NCBI GenBank assembly: GCA_030681895.1
Contig: JAUXRI010000232.1
Span: forward strand, 1-42,525
From: Myxococcales bacterium
GTDB lineage: Bacteria; Myxococcota; Myxococcia; Myxococcales; Myxococcaceae
DNA: 42,525 nucleotides
Direction: 5' to 3'
The translations under genes were made by a program, and so were the position numbers. Under the pieces are notes generated by a model. The model saw nothing but the letters and a program-made list of their open reading frames with translations. It ran no database searches and was not told the DNA's origin. Of the stretch, positions 1 to 8,340 are shown piece by piece; within the stretch, counting starts at the first letter, position 1, and each line of letters begins with the position of its first letter.

Positions 1-1
1 G

Positions 2-2149
2 ATGTGCTCCTCGTGCAGCTTCGGCCAGTCGTGCGTCGCGAACGCCTGCATCACGACGAGCTCCGGCGGCGGCAACGCGACCGGCGGCGGGATCGCAGGT
101 GGCGGCTCGGCGGCGGGTGGCTCGGCGGCCGGTGGCGCAGCGGCGGGTGGCGACGCGGGTGGCAGCGCCGGCGGGGACGCGGGCGGGAGCAGCGCGGGTG
201 GCAGCGCCGGTGGCATGACGGCAGGCGGGGCCGCGGCTGGCGGCTCGGCCGGTGGTTCGGGCGCCGACACGACGCCTCCCACCATTCTCTCGACGACGCC
301 GGCCGCCGGCGCGTCGGGCGTTCCCGGCAGCTCCGGTGACGCCGGCATCACCATCACCATCGACTTCTCGGAGCCCATCGACCCGGCGGCCTTCACGGCG
401 ACCCTCTCACCTCCCGTCGCGTTGCTGGGCACCCCGTCGTTCTCCAACGGCAACGCCAGCGCCTCGGTCACCACCGCGACGAGCCTCACCCCGAACGCGA
501 CCTACACGGTCAGCGTGGCCTCGCGCGACCTCGCCAACAACGCCCTCGCGCCTCCGTCGATGTTCGGCTTCACGACGGCGGCGGTGGCCGACAACACGCC
601 TCCGACGGTCGTCTCGACGGTGCCCGCCAACAACGCCGTCAACGTGGCGACAGCCGGCCTGACGATCTCGGCGACCTTCAGCGAGGCCGTCACGCCCGCC
701 TCGGTCGTCGCGACCATCAGCGGCCCGCTCGATCTCGGCGCGGCCACGATGAACGGCACCAACACGGTGGCGACCTGGTCGATGCCCACCTTCGACGACG
801 GCGGCGTGGCCACCTACCAGCCGGCGACGAACTACGTGCTGACGGTCGAAGCGTCTGACACCGCGGGCAACGCGATGGGCTCGCCGCATCAGTTCAACTT
901 CACCACCGCGTCGCCGCCCGACATGACCGCGCCCACGCTGGTGAGCATGCTGCCTGCTGATTCGTCGACGGGCGTTCCGGTGAACTCGGCCATCGTGATG
1001 ACGTTCAGCGAGCCGATGAACCCCACGACCGTCGAGAGCCGGTTGCGCCTCAACGCCAACGCGCGGACGGGAACGTTCACCTGGAACGCCACCAACACGA
1101 CGGTGCGCTTCGTGCCCACGGCCACGTGGACTGCCAGCACCGCCTACACGGTCGCTTTCGCCACGCCCCCGACCGACGTCGCCGGCAACGCGCTGGGCGC
1201 CGTCTCGTTGTCCTTCACCACGGGCATTCTCACCGACAACACGGCGGTCACCGTCCCCGGCCGATCGCCCGCCACGAGCGCGACCGGGGTTCCGACGCGC
1301 CTGGGCTGTTCCGCGTTCTTCCGGTTCCTGAACGTGGTGACGCTCACCTTCAGCGGCCCCGTCGACCCGGTCTCGGTCGCCGCGGCGTTCAAGGTGCTCA
1401 GCGGCACCACGGCGGTCGCGGGCAGCATCAGCTTCAACTCGGCGGGCACCACCGTCACGTTCACGCCGTCGTCGGCGTTCGCCTTCGCCACCACCTACAC
1501 GGTGCAGTTGAACGACGGCTCGAACATCGCGCTCGACCTGCAGCGCAACCCCATCGCCAACGTGAGCTACAGCTTCACGACGCTGCGTGAGCTCAACCGC
1601 ATCATCACGAACACGCCGACGGTCTCGGGGCGCATCTTGTCCGGGGCGGTGCTGGGGCAGTCGACGGTCGCCAGCAACGTCGCCATTCGCGTCGGAGAGT
1701 TCAACGCGACCGCTCGCAGCCGCGGCTTCGTCACCTTCGATCTCTCGTCGATTCCCTCCAACACCTACTGCGTCACCTCGGCCTCGCTGGTGCTCGAGCA
1801 GACGGGCGTCAACAACAGCCCCTACGGGCCGCTGAACCTGGGGAACGTGGTGTCAGAGGTCGTCGACATGGGGCCGAGCGTCGGCGCCGGCAACTACTCG
1901 TCTGCGGCGATCGCGTCGACGCGCGACAACCCGAACGCGGTCGTCCTGGCGACCGAGAGCACGCTCGGCCGCAAGACGGGCAACGCGACCGGTCAGGTGC
2001 GGCTCGCGCGAGCCCAGCCCATTCCCGCGTACGTGCGCTGGCGTCTGCGCTTCGAGAACGACGCGATGAGCATGGGCACCATCGACAACGTCTCGTTCCA
2101 GAACGTCGCCGGTGGCGGCTCGCTCGTGCTCCGGTACGAAGCGCCCTGA
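2..2149 (+). CDS. Ig-like (SbsA/Big_5) repeat surface protein, 5' end cut off
   Basis: Partial gene; the reading frame is open to the window edge and the ATG at base 2 is probably internal. The visible N-terminus (CSSCSFGQSCVANAC) matches the style of the cysteine-rich module of the Kelch lipoprotein at 9816, so a signal peptide and lipobox are expected upstream. Residues about 21-88 are a Gly/Ala/Ser linker. Four Ig-like repeats follow, starting near residues 90, 197, 307 and 410, each with the pattern PPT-x-V-S-T-x-P-A then (T/S)-F-S-(E/G)-P and ending in (F/Y)-x-F-T-T, typical of bacterial Big_5/SbsA domains. The last 170 residues have no repeat and look like a beta-rich terminal domain. 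Probable cell-surface or secreted structural or adhesive protein. It converges with the next gene, 3 bp away. Function is inferred only from domain type. Confidence 0.85.
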   Translation: MCSSCSFGQSCVANACITTSSGGGNATGGGIAGGGSAAGGSAAGGAAAGGDAGGSAGGDAGGSSAGGSAGGMTAGGAAAGGSAGGSGADTTPPTILSTTPAAGASGVPGSSGDAGITITIDFSEPIDPAAFTATLSPPVALLGTPSFSNGNASASVTTATSLTPNATYTVSVASRDLANNALAPPSMFGFTTAAVADNTPPTVVSTVPANNAVNVATAGLTISATFSEAVTPASVVATISGPLDLGAATMNGTNTVATWSMPTFDDGGVATYQPATNYVLTVEASDTAGNAMGSPHQFNFTTASPPDMTAPTLVSMLPADSSTGVPVNSAIVMTFSEPMNPTTVESRLRLNANARTGTFTWNATNTTVRFVPTATWTASTAYTVAFATPPTDVAGNALGAVSLSFTTGILTDNTAVTVPGRSPATSATGVPTRLGCSAFFRFLNVVTLTFSGPVDPVSVAAAFKVLSGTTAVAGSISFNSAGTTVTFTPSSAFAFATTYTVQLNDGSNIALDLQRNPIANVSYSFTTLRELNRIITNTPTVSGRILSGAVLGQSTVASNVAIRVGEFNATARSRGFVTFDLSSIPSNTYCVTSASLVLEQTGVNNSPYGPLNLGNVVSEVVDMGPSVGAGNYSSAAIASTRDNPNAVVLATESTLGRKTGNATGQVRLARAQPIPAYVRWRLRFENDAMSMGTIDNVSFQNVAGGGSLVLRYEAP

Positions 2150-2152
2150 CGA

Positions 2153-3025
2153 TCAGGCGAGAATGCGCTTGAGGGCCAGCAGGGTCTCGGCCGGCAGGCT
2201 CTCTCCGATGAGGGCCAGCGTTCTGCGCGACAGGAGCCGGTAGACGCTGCCCACCTCGGGCGGTAGCGCGTCGAGGTGCGACTGCACGACGCCGACGTCA
2301 CCGCGCACCACGGGCCCGGTGAGGCCCTTCGAGAAGCCACGCGTCGCCAGGCCATCGAGGGCCGAGCGCATGAGCGGCAGCAGCGCGTCGAGCGACTGCT
2401 CGCGACCGAGGCCTGCGTGCTGGAGCGACGCCACCGCGGCGTCGGCGAGGGCGACGAGGAGCCCTGCGCTCAGGACGGCGCCCGCGTGGTAGGCGGCGCG
2501 GCCGGTCTCGGGCACCTCGATGGTGCGCATCGAGAGCGTCGTGGCCAGCACCCGAAGCGTCTCGAGCAGGCTCTCTTTGGTCGCGGCGAGCGAGGCGGTG
2601 TGGCCCGCGAACGAGTCGGCAGGATCGGAGATCGCCGCCAGCGGGTGGAACGAGCCGAGGGGCCGGCCTGACTCGATGACGGTGCGGCCGAACGCAGCCA
2701 GGGTCAGTGCTCCCGACAGGTGGACGAGCGGCGTCTGCGCGCTCAGATCTTCGAGCACCAGCTCGGCGGCATTGGCCACCTGGGCGTCGGGCACCGCGAG
2801 CAGGCAGAGCTGCGCGGCCCGTAGATCGTCGTGATCGGCCAGGCGAACGCCCGCGAGCGCGGCGCGTCGCACCGAGTCCTGGGAGCGGGGGAGCACGCTG
2901 ACGCTCCAGCGGGCCTTGTTCAGGGCCCTCGCCAGCGCGCCGCCGACGCGGCCGTAGCCGACGATCACCACCCGGAGCGTCTTCGCCACCTTCGTCTTCT
3001 TCTTCGTCGTCACGCGCCTGCCCAT
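2153..3025 (-). CDS. Rossmann-like DUF2520 protein (NADP-reductase fold)
   Basis: 290 aa. A basic N-terminal tail (KKKTK) precedes an NAD(P)-binding Rossmann motif GYGRVG at residues 23-28. The signature GSFHPLAAISDP follows near residue 124-135 and is characteristic of the DUF2520/Rossmann-like family, which resembles pyrroline-5-carboxylate reductase and ketopantoate reductase. The C-terminal half is helical, as expected for the family's dimerisation and substrate domain. In many bacteria this family lies beside pantothenate genes; here it follows a Clp ATPase gene with a 22-bp gap containing a GAGGGGGAAG Shine-Dalgarno-like stretch, so the two are probably cotranscribed. The substrate cannot be predicted. 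Confidence 0.85.
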   Translation of the reverse strand: MGRRVTTKKKTKVAKTLRVVIVGYGRVGGALARALNKARWSVSVLPRSQDSVRRAALAGVRLADHDDLRAAQLCLLAVPDAQVANAAELVLEDLSAQTPLVHLSGALTLAAFGRTVIESGRPLGSFHPLAAISDPADSFAGHTASLAATKESLLETLRVLATTLSMRTIEVPETGRAAYHAGAVLSAGLLVALADAAVASLQHAGLGREQSLDALLPLMRSALDGLATRGFSKGLTGPVVRGDVGVVQSHLDALPPEVGSVYRLLSRRTLALIGESLPAETLLALKRILA

Positions 3026-3047
3026 CGCCGCTTCCCCCTCACCACCG

Positions 3048-5528
3048 TCAGGCTTCGCCCTGGCGGACGAAGTGCAGCTGCCCGCCTGCGAACTCGACCT
3101 TCACCAGATCGCCGTGGGCGAAGTCACCCGCGAGAATGCGCTCCGCGAGCGGGCCCTCGACGAGCCGCTGCACCGTCTGCCGCATCGGCCTCGCTCCGAG
3201 TGAAGGATCGAACCCGCCCGACTTGAGCAGGTGCTCGATCACGTCGTCGCTGGCCTTGTAGGTGATGCCCTTCTCGGTCGACAGCCGCTGGCTGCTCTCG
3301 GCGAGGAGCAGGTGCGCGATCTTCGCGACCTCGATCTCCTTCAGCGGGCGGAAGGCGCAGCGCTCGTCGATGCGGTTCCACAGCTCGGGCGGGAGCGCCT
3401 TGCGGGCGACGTCGGCGGCCTGCACCTCTTCCGAAGGCGCAGCGGCGGCGGCGCCGAACCCCATGGCCTTGCCCTTCGCGTTGAAGGCCTCGGCGCCGAG
3501 GTTGGTGGTGAGGATGACGACGGTGTTCGAGAAGTCGACGTGGCGGCCCTTGCCGTCGGTGAGGCGGCCCTCTTCGAGCACCTGGAGCAGCAGCAGCAAC
3601 ACCTCGCGGTGGGCCTTGTCGATCTCGTCGAGCACCACGACGGACGAGGGGCGGCGGCGCACGGGCTCGGTCAGCTGGCCACCTTCTCCGAAGCCGACGT
3701 AGCCGGCAGGAGAGCCGATGAGGCGCGACACTCCGTGGCCTTCGCTCATCTCGGACATGTCGATGCGCACCAGCGCGTCGCGGTTGTTGAAGAGCACCTC
3801 GGCGACGGCGCGCGCCATCTCGGTCTTGCCGACGCCGGTGGGGCCGAGGAACAGGAAGCTGCCCATCGGGCGGCGTGAGGCGAAGCCGGCGTAGTTGCGC
3901 CGAATCACCTTCGCCACGCGCTCGATGACGTCGTGGTGGCCGATGACCTTCTTGCCGAGGTCTCGCTCGAGGTCGAGCAGGCGGGCCGAGTCGTCGAGGA
4001 GCAGCCGATCTTCGGGCAGCTGCGCGATCTTCGCGATCACGCGGGCGATGTCCGACGGCTCGACGACGCGTTTACCCTCACGCCGGGCGCGGGAGCCGGC
4101 GAGATCGATCACGCTGATGGCCTTGTCGGGCAGAAAGCGGTCGGTGATGTACTTCGACGACAGCGACGCCGCGGCCTGCAGCGACTCGGGCTCGTACTTG
4201 AGGTGGTGGTGCTGCTCGTAGCGGCCGATGACGCCGTTCAAGATGTAGACGGTGTCGGGCACCGAGGGCTCGGTGACGACGACGGGCGTGAAGCGCCGCT
4301 CGAGCGCCGGGTCGCTGACGATGTGTTTGCGGTACTCGTCGTGCGTGGTGGCTCCGATGCAGGGGAACTCACCGCGCGACATCGCCGCCTTGAGCTCGTT
4401 CGACGCGTCTTGCGGGCCATCGCCCGTCGAGCCTGCGCCGACCAGCGTGTGGATCTCGTCGATGAACACCACCACGCGACCGTCGGCCTTCTTCACCTCG
4501 TCCTTGAGGCCGTTGAGGCGCTCCGAGAACGAGCCGCGCAGCTGGGTGCCGGCCACCAGCGTCGCCATGTCGAGCTCGAGCACGATGCGATCGCCGAGCG
4601 GGCCTTTGAGGGTCGCCAGCTGCTGCGCCACGCCTTCCACCACGGCCGTCTTGCCGACGCCGGGCTCTCCGATGAGGCACGGGTTGTTCGTGCGGCGTTT
4701 GCCGAGAATGTCGATGACCTCGTCGATCTCTTTCGCGCGCCCCACGACCGGGTCGAGCTTTCCGTGGCGGGCGAGCTCGGTGAGGTTCTTCGACAACGAG
4801 GCCAGCAGCGGGAACTGGCGCGCGTCGAGGGCGAACTTCGAGGTGCTGGAGCTGGTGGCCGGAGCGGTGCGAGGCGCCGGGGCCGGGGGCGCGACGAGCG
4901 GCGGCACGGCGAGGGCCACGGCTTCGAGCTCGGCGACCTCTTCGTCCGAGATGTCGTCGACGAGATCGCGCACGTTGAAGCTCTTCGTCGCGACCGGCGC
5001 CGGCGGGGGCGGTGTCACGGTCGCCGTGCGCATGGGCGGCGCGTAGCCGAGCGGGGGCGCGCCGACGGGCCGGCCGGTGGGCGCGCGGGGAATGCCAGGC
5101 GGCAGCTCGCGCTGGAGCAGCAGCCTTCGCGGCATGCGGCCCGACGTGAAGTACGAGAGGGCGGTGTTGCGCAGGGCCGTGAGATCGAGACCCGTCTTGT
5201 GCAGCAGATCCTGCGCGGCGCAGCGAACCCGCGTCATCGCGATGACGGCGTGCAGACAGTCGGCCTCGCTCGAGCCACAGCTGGTGGCGATCTCACGCGT
5301 CTTCTCGCGCAGCTCCTTCACCAGACCGTCGGGCTCGCTCGGCGCGTGCGTGAGCAGCTCGAGCAGCTTGTCTTCGTCGACGTTGCGCTCCTTGAGCAGC
5401 AGCGCGCCGCGGTTCTCGATCGTGAACATCGCGAGCAACACGTGCGCAGTCGTCACGCGTTGGTTGACCGTCGCGGCGATGTCTTCTGCTTCGGACATCG
5501 CGCTGGCGAAATCGGTGCTGTCGACCAT
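3048..5528 (-). CDS. ClpA/ClpC-type AAA+ unfoldase
   Basis: 826 aa with two AAA+ modules. Residues 1-125 resemble the Clp N-domain, 130-235 form a Pro/Ala-rich linker, Walker A1 GEPGVGKT is at 287-294, Walker B1 FIDEIH near 355, the ERRF arginine motif near 410, Walker A2 GPTGVGKT at 562-569, Walker B2 VVLDEID near 631-637 and sensor 2 GAR at 778-780. The two modules are joined by about 40 residues, so the long ClpB/Hsp104 middle domain is absent and the protein is of ClpA/ClpC type. A loop MGF (689-691) sits where ClpP-binding loops carry (I/L/V)GF/L. Two oddities are the long linker and DLAG (475-478) where relatives usually have DEAG in AAA1. No clpP or clpS lies nearby. Role: ATP-driven unfolding of substrate proteins; whether it feeds ClpP is unknown. 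Confidence 0.93.
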   Translation of the reverse strand: MVDSTDFASAMSEAEDIAATVNQRVTTAHVLLAMFTIENRGALLLKERNVDEDKLLELLTHAPSEPDGLVKELREKTREIATSCGSSEADCLHAVIAMTRVRCAAQDLLHKTGLDLTALRNTALSYFTSGRMPRRLLLQRELPPGIPRAPTGRPVGAPPLGYAPPMRTATVTPPPPAPVATKSFNVRDLVDDISDEEVAELEAVALAVPPLVAPPAPAPRTAPATSSSTSKFALDARQFPLLASLSKNLTELARHGKLDPVVGRAKEIDEVIDILGKRRTNNPCLIGEPGVGKTAVVEGVAQQLATLKGPLGDRIVLELDMATLVAGTQLRGSFSERLNGLKDEVKKADGRVVVFIDEIHTLVGAGSTGDGPQDASNELKAAMSRGEFPCIGATTHDEYRKHIVSDPALERRFTPVVVTEPSVPDTVYILNGVIGRYEQHHHLKYEPESLQAAASLSSKYITDRFLPDKAISVIDLAGSRARREGKRVVEPSDIARVIAKIAQLPEDRLLLDDSARLLDLERDLGKKVIGHHDVIERVAKVIRRNYAGFASRRPMGSFLFLGPTGVGKTEMARAVAEVLFNNRDALVRIDMSEMSEGHGVSRLIGSPAGYVGFGEGGQLTEPVRRRPSSVVVLDEIDKAHREVLLLLLQVLEEGRLTDGKGRHVDFSNTVVILTTNLGAEAFNAKGKAMGFGAAAAAPSEEVQAADVARKALPPELWNRIDERCAFRPLKEIEVAKIAHLLLAESSQRLSTEKGITYKASDDVIEHLLKSGGFDPSLGARPMRQTVQRLVEGPLAERILAGDFAHGDLVKVEFAGGQLHFVRQGEA

Positions 5529-5810
5529 GGGTGTTGGTGCTCCGAGGCAGGAGGCTGCAGTCGAGAGGTGTAGTGCGTCGCGATCGGTGCCTCAAATTTT
5601 CTGCTACAGGTCGACACAGCCGTGTGTGCCCGCGGCCTGGTGGACGTCGATGGCTCAGTGATTCCAGTTGCTTGCGTGGTCGAGGGCGTGGCTCGCCGCC
5701 CAGCCGACGAGGTGCTGGCCGGCCCCGGTTTCAGAAACCCTATTGTTTCTGAGTGGCGATTCATGAGACGTGGGCAGGGCACGGCCGGGTCTCGAGAACG
5801 AAGGAACGCC
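5529..5810. other. Divergent regulatory gap between the Clp gene and the esterase gene
   Basis: 282 bp between two divergent genes. It contains an AT-rich stretch and a TGCTACAGG motif at 5602-5610 that could be a -10 region reading rightwards, and a perfect inverted repeat at 5731-5752. A continuous reading frame covers part of this gap in frame with the esterase, but it lacks a signal-peptide start and the lipoprotein start at 5811 is far better. No other gene is apparent. Confidence 0.5.
5731..5752. promoter_or_regulatory. Perfect 8-bp inverted repeat, candidate operator
   Basis: TCAGAAAC and GTTTCTGA flank the 6-bp spacer CCTATT. The element is AT-rich in a GC-rich region and ends 58 bp before the ATG of the esterase lipoprotein gene. 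No T-run follows, so a terminator is unlikely. It could bind a dimeric regulator or form a leader hairpin. Confidence 0.45.
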
Positions 5811-6803
5811 ATGAAGACGACGTTGCTGCTCACTTCGCTGTTCGTGTTCGGCTGTTCCGGGCCGATGGCTTCGGCGCCCTCGGACTCGGGCTCGATGATC
5901 GTCATCGGCGCGGGTGACGACGCCGGCACTCAGCCCACCGACGCGGGGTCGACCAGCGACGCCGGCTCCGTCGCGGTCGACGCAGGGCAGGGAGACGGCG
6001 GCCTCGATCCGCTCCGCGCGGCGCTGCTCCGGGCGCGGCCGTACACGCTGAAGGCTCCAACGGGGACCGTCACGGGGCCGATGCCGCTGGTCATCCTGCT
6101 GCACGGCTACGGCGCGACGGGGCAGATCCAGAACCTGTACTTCGGGCTGAACGCGCAGAGCGATCGTTCCGGTTTCCTCCTCGCGACGCCAGACGGGACG
6201 ATGGACGCGAGCAACCGCAGGTTCTGGAACGCCACCGACGCGTGTTGCAACTTCGCCGCGTCGACCGTCGACGACGTCGAGTACCTGCACGCGATCATCG
6301 ACGACGCCCAGCGCCGGTACGCCGTCGACGCGAAGCGGGTCTTCCTCATCGGTCACTCGAACGGCGGCTTCATGTCGTACCGCATGGCGTGTGACGCCTC
6401 GTCTCGTATCGCGGCGATCGTCAGCTTCGCGGGCGTCGGCTGGAAGAACGCGGCGCGCTGTCCAGCGCAGCCCGGCGTCTCGGTGCTCCAGGTGCACGGC
6501 ACGATGGATGAGACGATCGCGTACGGCGGCGGCAATCTGCAGGGCATCGAGTTCCCCGGAGCGGTCGAGATCGCCGCGCAGTGGGCCCAGCGCAACGGCT
6601 GTGGCGCGAAGGCTGCCGTGGGTACGGTCGATCTGATCAGCACGCTCGCAGGCGATGAGACGACTCGAGAGCGCTACTCGGGCTGCACCGCCGGCGCGGT
6701 CGAGCTCTGGACGATTCAAGGCGGCACCCACACGCCGTCGTTCAACACGGCCACCTGGAGCGCCTCGATCGTCGGTTTCCTGCTGGCGCACCCGAAGCCC
6801 TGA
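5811..6803 (+). CDS. PHB-depolymerase/feruloyl-esterase-like lipoprotein
   Basis: 330 aa. The ATG at 5811 was chosen because AAGGA lies 5 bp upstream and the translation begins with a lipoprotein signal (MKTTLLLTSLFVFGC, lipid-bearing Cys15). Residues 20-65 form an Asp-Ala-Gly-rich linker. The rest is an alpha/beta hydrolase of the LpqC/polyhydroxybutyrate depolymerase type: oxyanion-hole HGYGATG near 98-104, nucleophile elbow GHSNGG (Ser183), acid Asp233 in HGTMDE, and His307 in GGTHTP. Expected to be an envelope-anchored esterase acting on ester polymers or feruloyl-type esters; the substrate is not determinable. A PI-PLC-like lipoprotein gene follows 39 bp downstream on the same strand. 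Confidence 0.88.
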   Translation: MKTTLLLTSLFVFGCSGPMASAPSDSGSMIVIGAGDDAGTQPTDAGSTSDAGSVAVDAGQGDGGLDPLRAALLRARPYTLKAPTGTVTGPMPLVILLHGYGATGQIQNLYFGLNAQSDRSGFLLATPDGTMDASNRRFWNATDACCNFAASTVDDVEYLHAIIDDAQRRYAVDAKRVFLIGHSNGGFMSYRMACDASSRIAAIVSFAGVGWKNAARCPAQPGVSVLQVHGTMDETIAYGGGNLQGIEFPGAVEIAAQWAQRNGCGAKAAVGTVDLISTLAGDETTRERYSGCTAGAVELWTIQGGTHTPSFNTATWSASIVGFLLAHPKP

Positions 6804-6842
6804 GACGGGACGTTCGTCGCGGAACAGGGCATCCTCCGGCCC

Positions 6843-7658
6843 GTGAACCGATCGATCCTGAGCGCTCTCTGCCTGCTGGCCGCGTGTCAGCCCGTGTTGC
6901 CTGACGTGCCGAAGTCGGACGGCGGCATTCGCAACCTCGTCTTCAAACACGCGCACAACGACTACGAGCACCCGCGGCCGCTGTTCGACGCGCTGGATTC
7001 TGGCTTCGAGAGCGTCGAGGCCGACGTCTGGCTCAACGGCGACGACATCGGCGTCTCGCACAACGGCGCGCCCTTCAAAGGCTCGCTCAAGGCGCTGTAC
7101 CTCGACCCGCTCGCGCAGCTCGTCCGCACCCAGGGCCGCGTCAACCGGAATGGAGGGCCGTTCTTTCTCTGGCTCGACTTGAAGCAGGGCGATCAGAAGC
7201 TGCTCGATCTGATCGCGACCCAGCTCGCCGAGTACCCGATGTTGACCCGCTTCCAGGACGATCAGGCGGCCCTTTCAGGCGCCGTCACCGTCATCCTCAC
7301 CGGCAGTGACTCGGGCAAGAAGGCACTGGTCGAGAAGCCGTCGCCGCGGCCGTACATTCGCGACAGCAACTCGTATTCCCCGATGGACCCGCCGTCGGAC
7401 AGCAAGTGGGGCGCGTATGCCCTGAACTACAGCGCGTTCATGCAGTGGGACGGGCAGGGCGCGATTCCCGCGGCGCAGCAGCGACAGCTCGACAACCTCG
7501 TCGCAGGAGCGCATCAGGCGGGCCGGCAGGTGCGTCTCTACGCAACCCCCGAGACCGAGGCCTGGTGGCGCGCCGCGAGGAAGTCGGGGGTCGACTTCGT
7601 GGGCGGGGACAAGCTGACGACGATCGCCTCCGTGTTTTCAGAGCCGATTCTGCCGTGA
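6843..7658 (+). CDS. PI-PLC/GDPD-like phosphodiesterase lipoprotein (AIM6-like)
   Basis: 271 aa with a GTG start. A lipoprotein signal ends at Cys15 (LLAAC). The sequence HAHNDYEHPRP at residues 36-46, followed by FESVEADVWL and then VSHNG, matches the PLC-like phosphodiesterase/AIM6 family, which shares the TIM-barrel fold and the His/Glu/Asp metal site of glycerophosphodiester phosphodiesterases (His36, His38, Glu59, Asp61 and His73 are the visible candidates). WLDLKQ near 112-117 fits the next barrel strand. Likely an envelope enzyme that cleaves phosphodiesters, perhaps of lipids. It lies between two hydrolase genes and ends 7 bp before the next, suggesting an operon of lipid- or ester-cleaving enzymes. 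Confidence 0.82.
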   Translation: MNRSILSALCLLAACQPVLPDVPKSDGGIRNLVFKHAHNDYEHPRPLFDALDSGFESVEADVWLNGDDIGVSHNGAPFKGSLKALYLDPLAQLVRTQGRVNRNGGPFFLWLDLKQGDQKLLDLIATQLAEYPMLTRFQDDQAALSGAVTVILTGSDSGKKALVEKPSPRPYIRDSNSYSPMDPPSDSKWGAYALNYSAFMQWDGQGAIPAAQQRQLDNLVAGAHQAGRQVRLYATPETEAWWRAARKSGVDFVGGDKLTTIASVFSEPILP

Positions 7659-7665
7659 TGGCCTG

Positions 7666-8337
7666 ATGAAGCTCCTGCTCCTTCCGGGAATGGATGGAAC
7701 AGGTCGTCTCTTTCGGCGCTTCGTCGAGGTGCTCCCTTCGCACCTGACGGCGGTGGTGGCCTCGTACGATCCGCAGACGTGCACGAGCGCCGACGAACTC
7801 CTCGGGCAGCTGCCGCGTCTCGATGAACCCCACGTCATCGTCGGGGAATCGTTCTCGGGCCCGCTCGCCGTGCGGTGCGCCGTGGGGAACGCCAACGTGC
7901 GTGGCGTGGTGCTGATCGCGTCGTTCGTGCAACCGCCCCGGACGTTTCTGTCGACCCTCGCGACGCTTGGCCCGCTGCTCTTTCGCAGGCCGCCACCACG
8001 GCTGATCGTTCGTGAGGTGCTGCTCGGTGGAGGAGACGACGCGCTGGTCGACGAGGTCCGCGACGCCATCGCGAGCGTTCGGCCCGACGTGTTGACCTTT
8101 CGACTTCGTCAGCTGGGTGTCGTCGACGTTCGGCCAGAGCTGGCGCAGCTGCACTGCCCGCTCCTCTACCTCCGGGCTCGGCGAGACCGGCTCGTGCCTC
8201 CGACGTGTGGCGAGCGCATCATCGCGACTGGAGCCCGCCGAACCCTGATCGACGTCGACACCGGGCATCTCATCGTGCAGTCGCGGCCCGTCGAGAGCGC
8301 TCAGCACCTCGAGGCGTTCATTCGCGCGCTGGCCTGA
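7666..8337 (+). CDS. Alpha/beta hydrolase
   Basis: 223 aa, no signal peptide, so probably cytoplasmic. It starts directly with a beta-strand and oxyanion loop (LLLLPGMDGTG). The nucleophile is Ser62 in GESFSG, the acid Asp174 in RRDRLVPP, and the base His201 in DTGHLIVQSRP, so the triad is complete. It is a small hydrolase of the general esterase/thioesterase-like class. It begins 7 bp after the phosphodiesterase gene and is probably cotranscribed with it. It ends 3 bp from the stop of the convergent metallo-beta-lactamase-fold gene. The substrate is unknown. Confidence 0.85.
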   Translation: MKLLLLPGMDGTGRLFRRFVEVLPSHLTAVVASYDPQTCTSADELLGQLPRLDEPHVIVGESFSGPLAVRCAVGNANVRGVVLIASFVQPPRTFLSTLATLGPLLFRRPPPRLIVREVLLGGGDDALVDEVRDAIASVRPDVLTFRLRQLGVVDVRPELAQLHCPLLYLRARRDRLVPPTCGERIIATGARRTLIDVDTGHLIVQSRPVESAQHLEAFIRALA

Positions 8338-8340
8338 AAA

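Noticed and set aside
2145..2157. CCTGA-CGA-TCAGG hairpin at the 2149/2153 junction
   Set aside because: Two convergent TGA stops automatically create TGA...TCA complementarity; the same appears at the other convergent junctions, so it is not evidence for a terminator.
3933..5573. 546-residue plus-strand frame opposite the Clp gene
   Set aside because: Antisense to a clear two-domain ATPase; the translation shows Arg/Val/Glu bias and no domain.
5622..5810. Longer N-terminus for the esterase lipoprotein from 5622
   Set aside because: The extension has no signal peptide, would bury the lipobox in the interior, and the start at 5811 has AAGGA at the right spacing.
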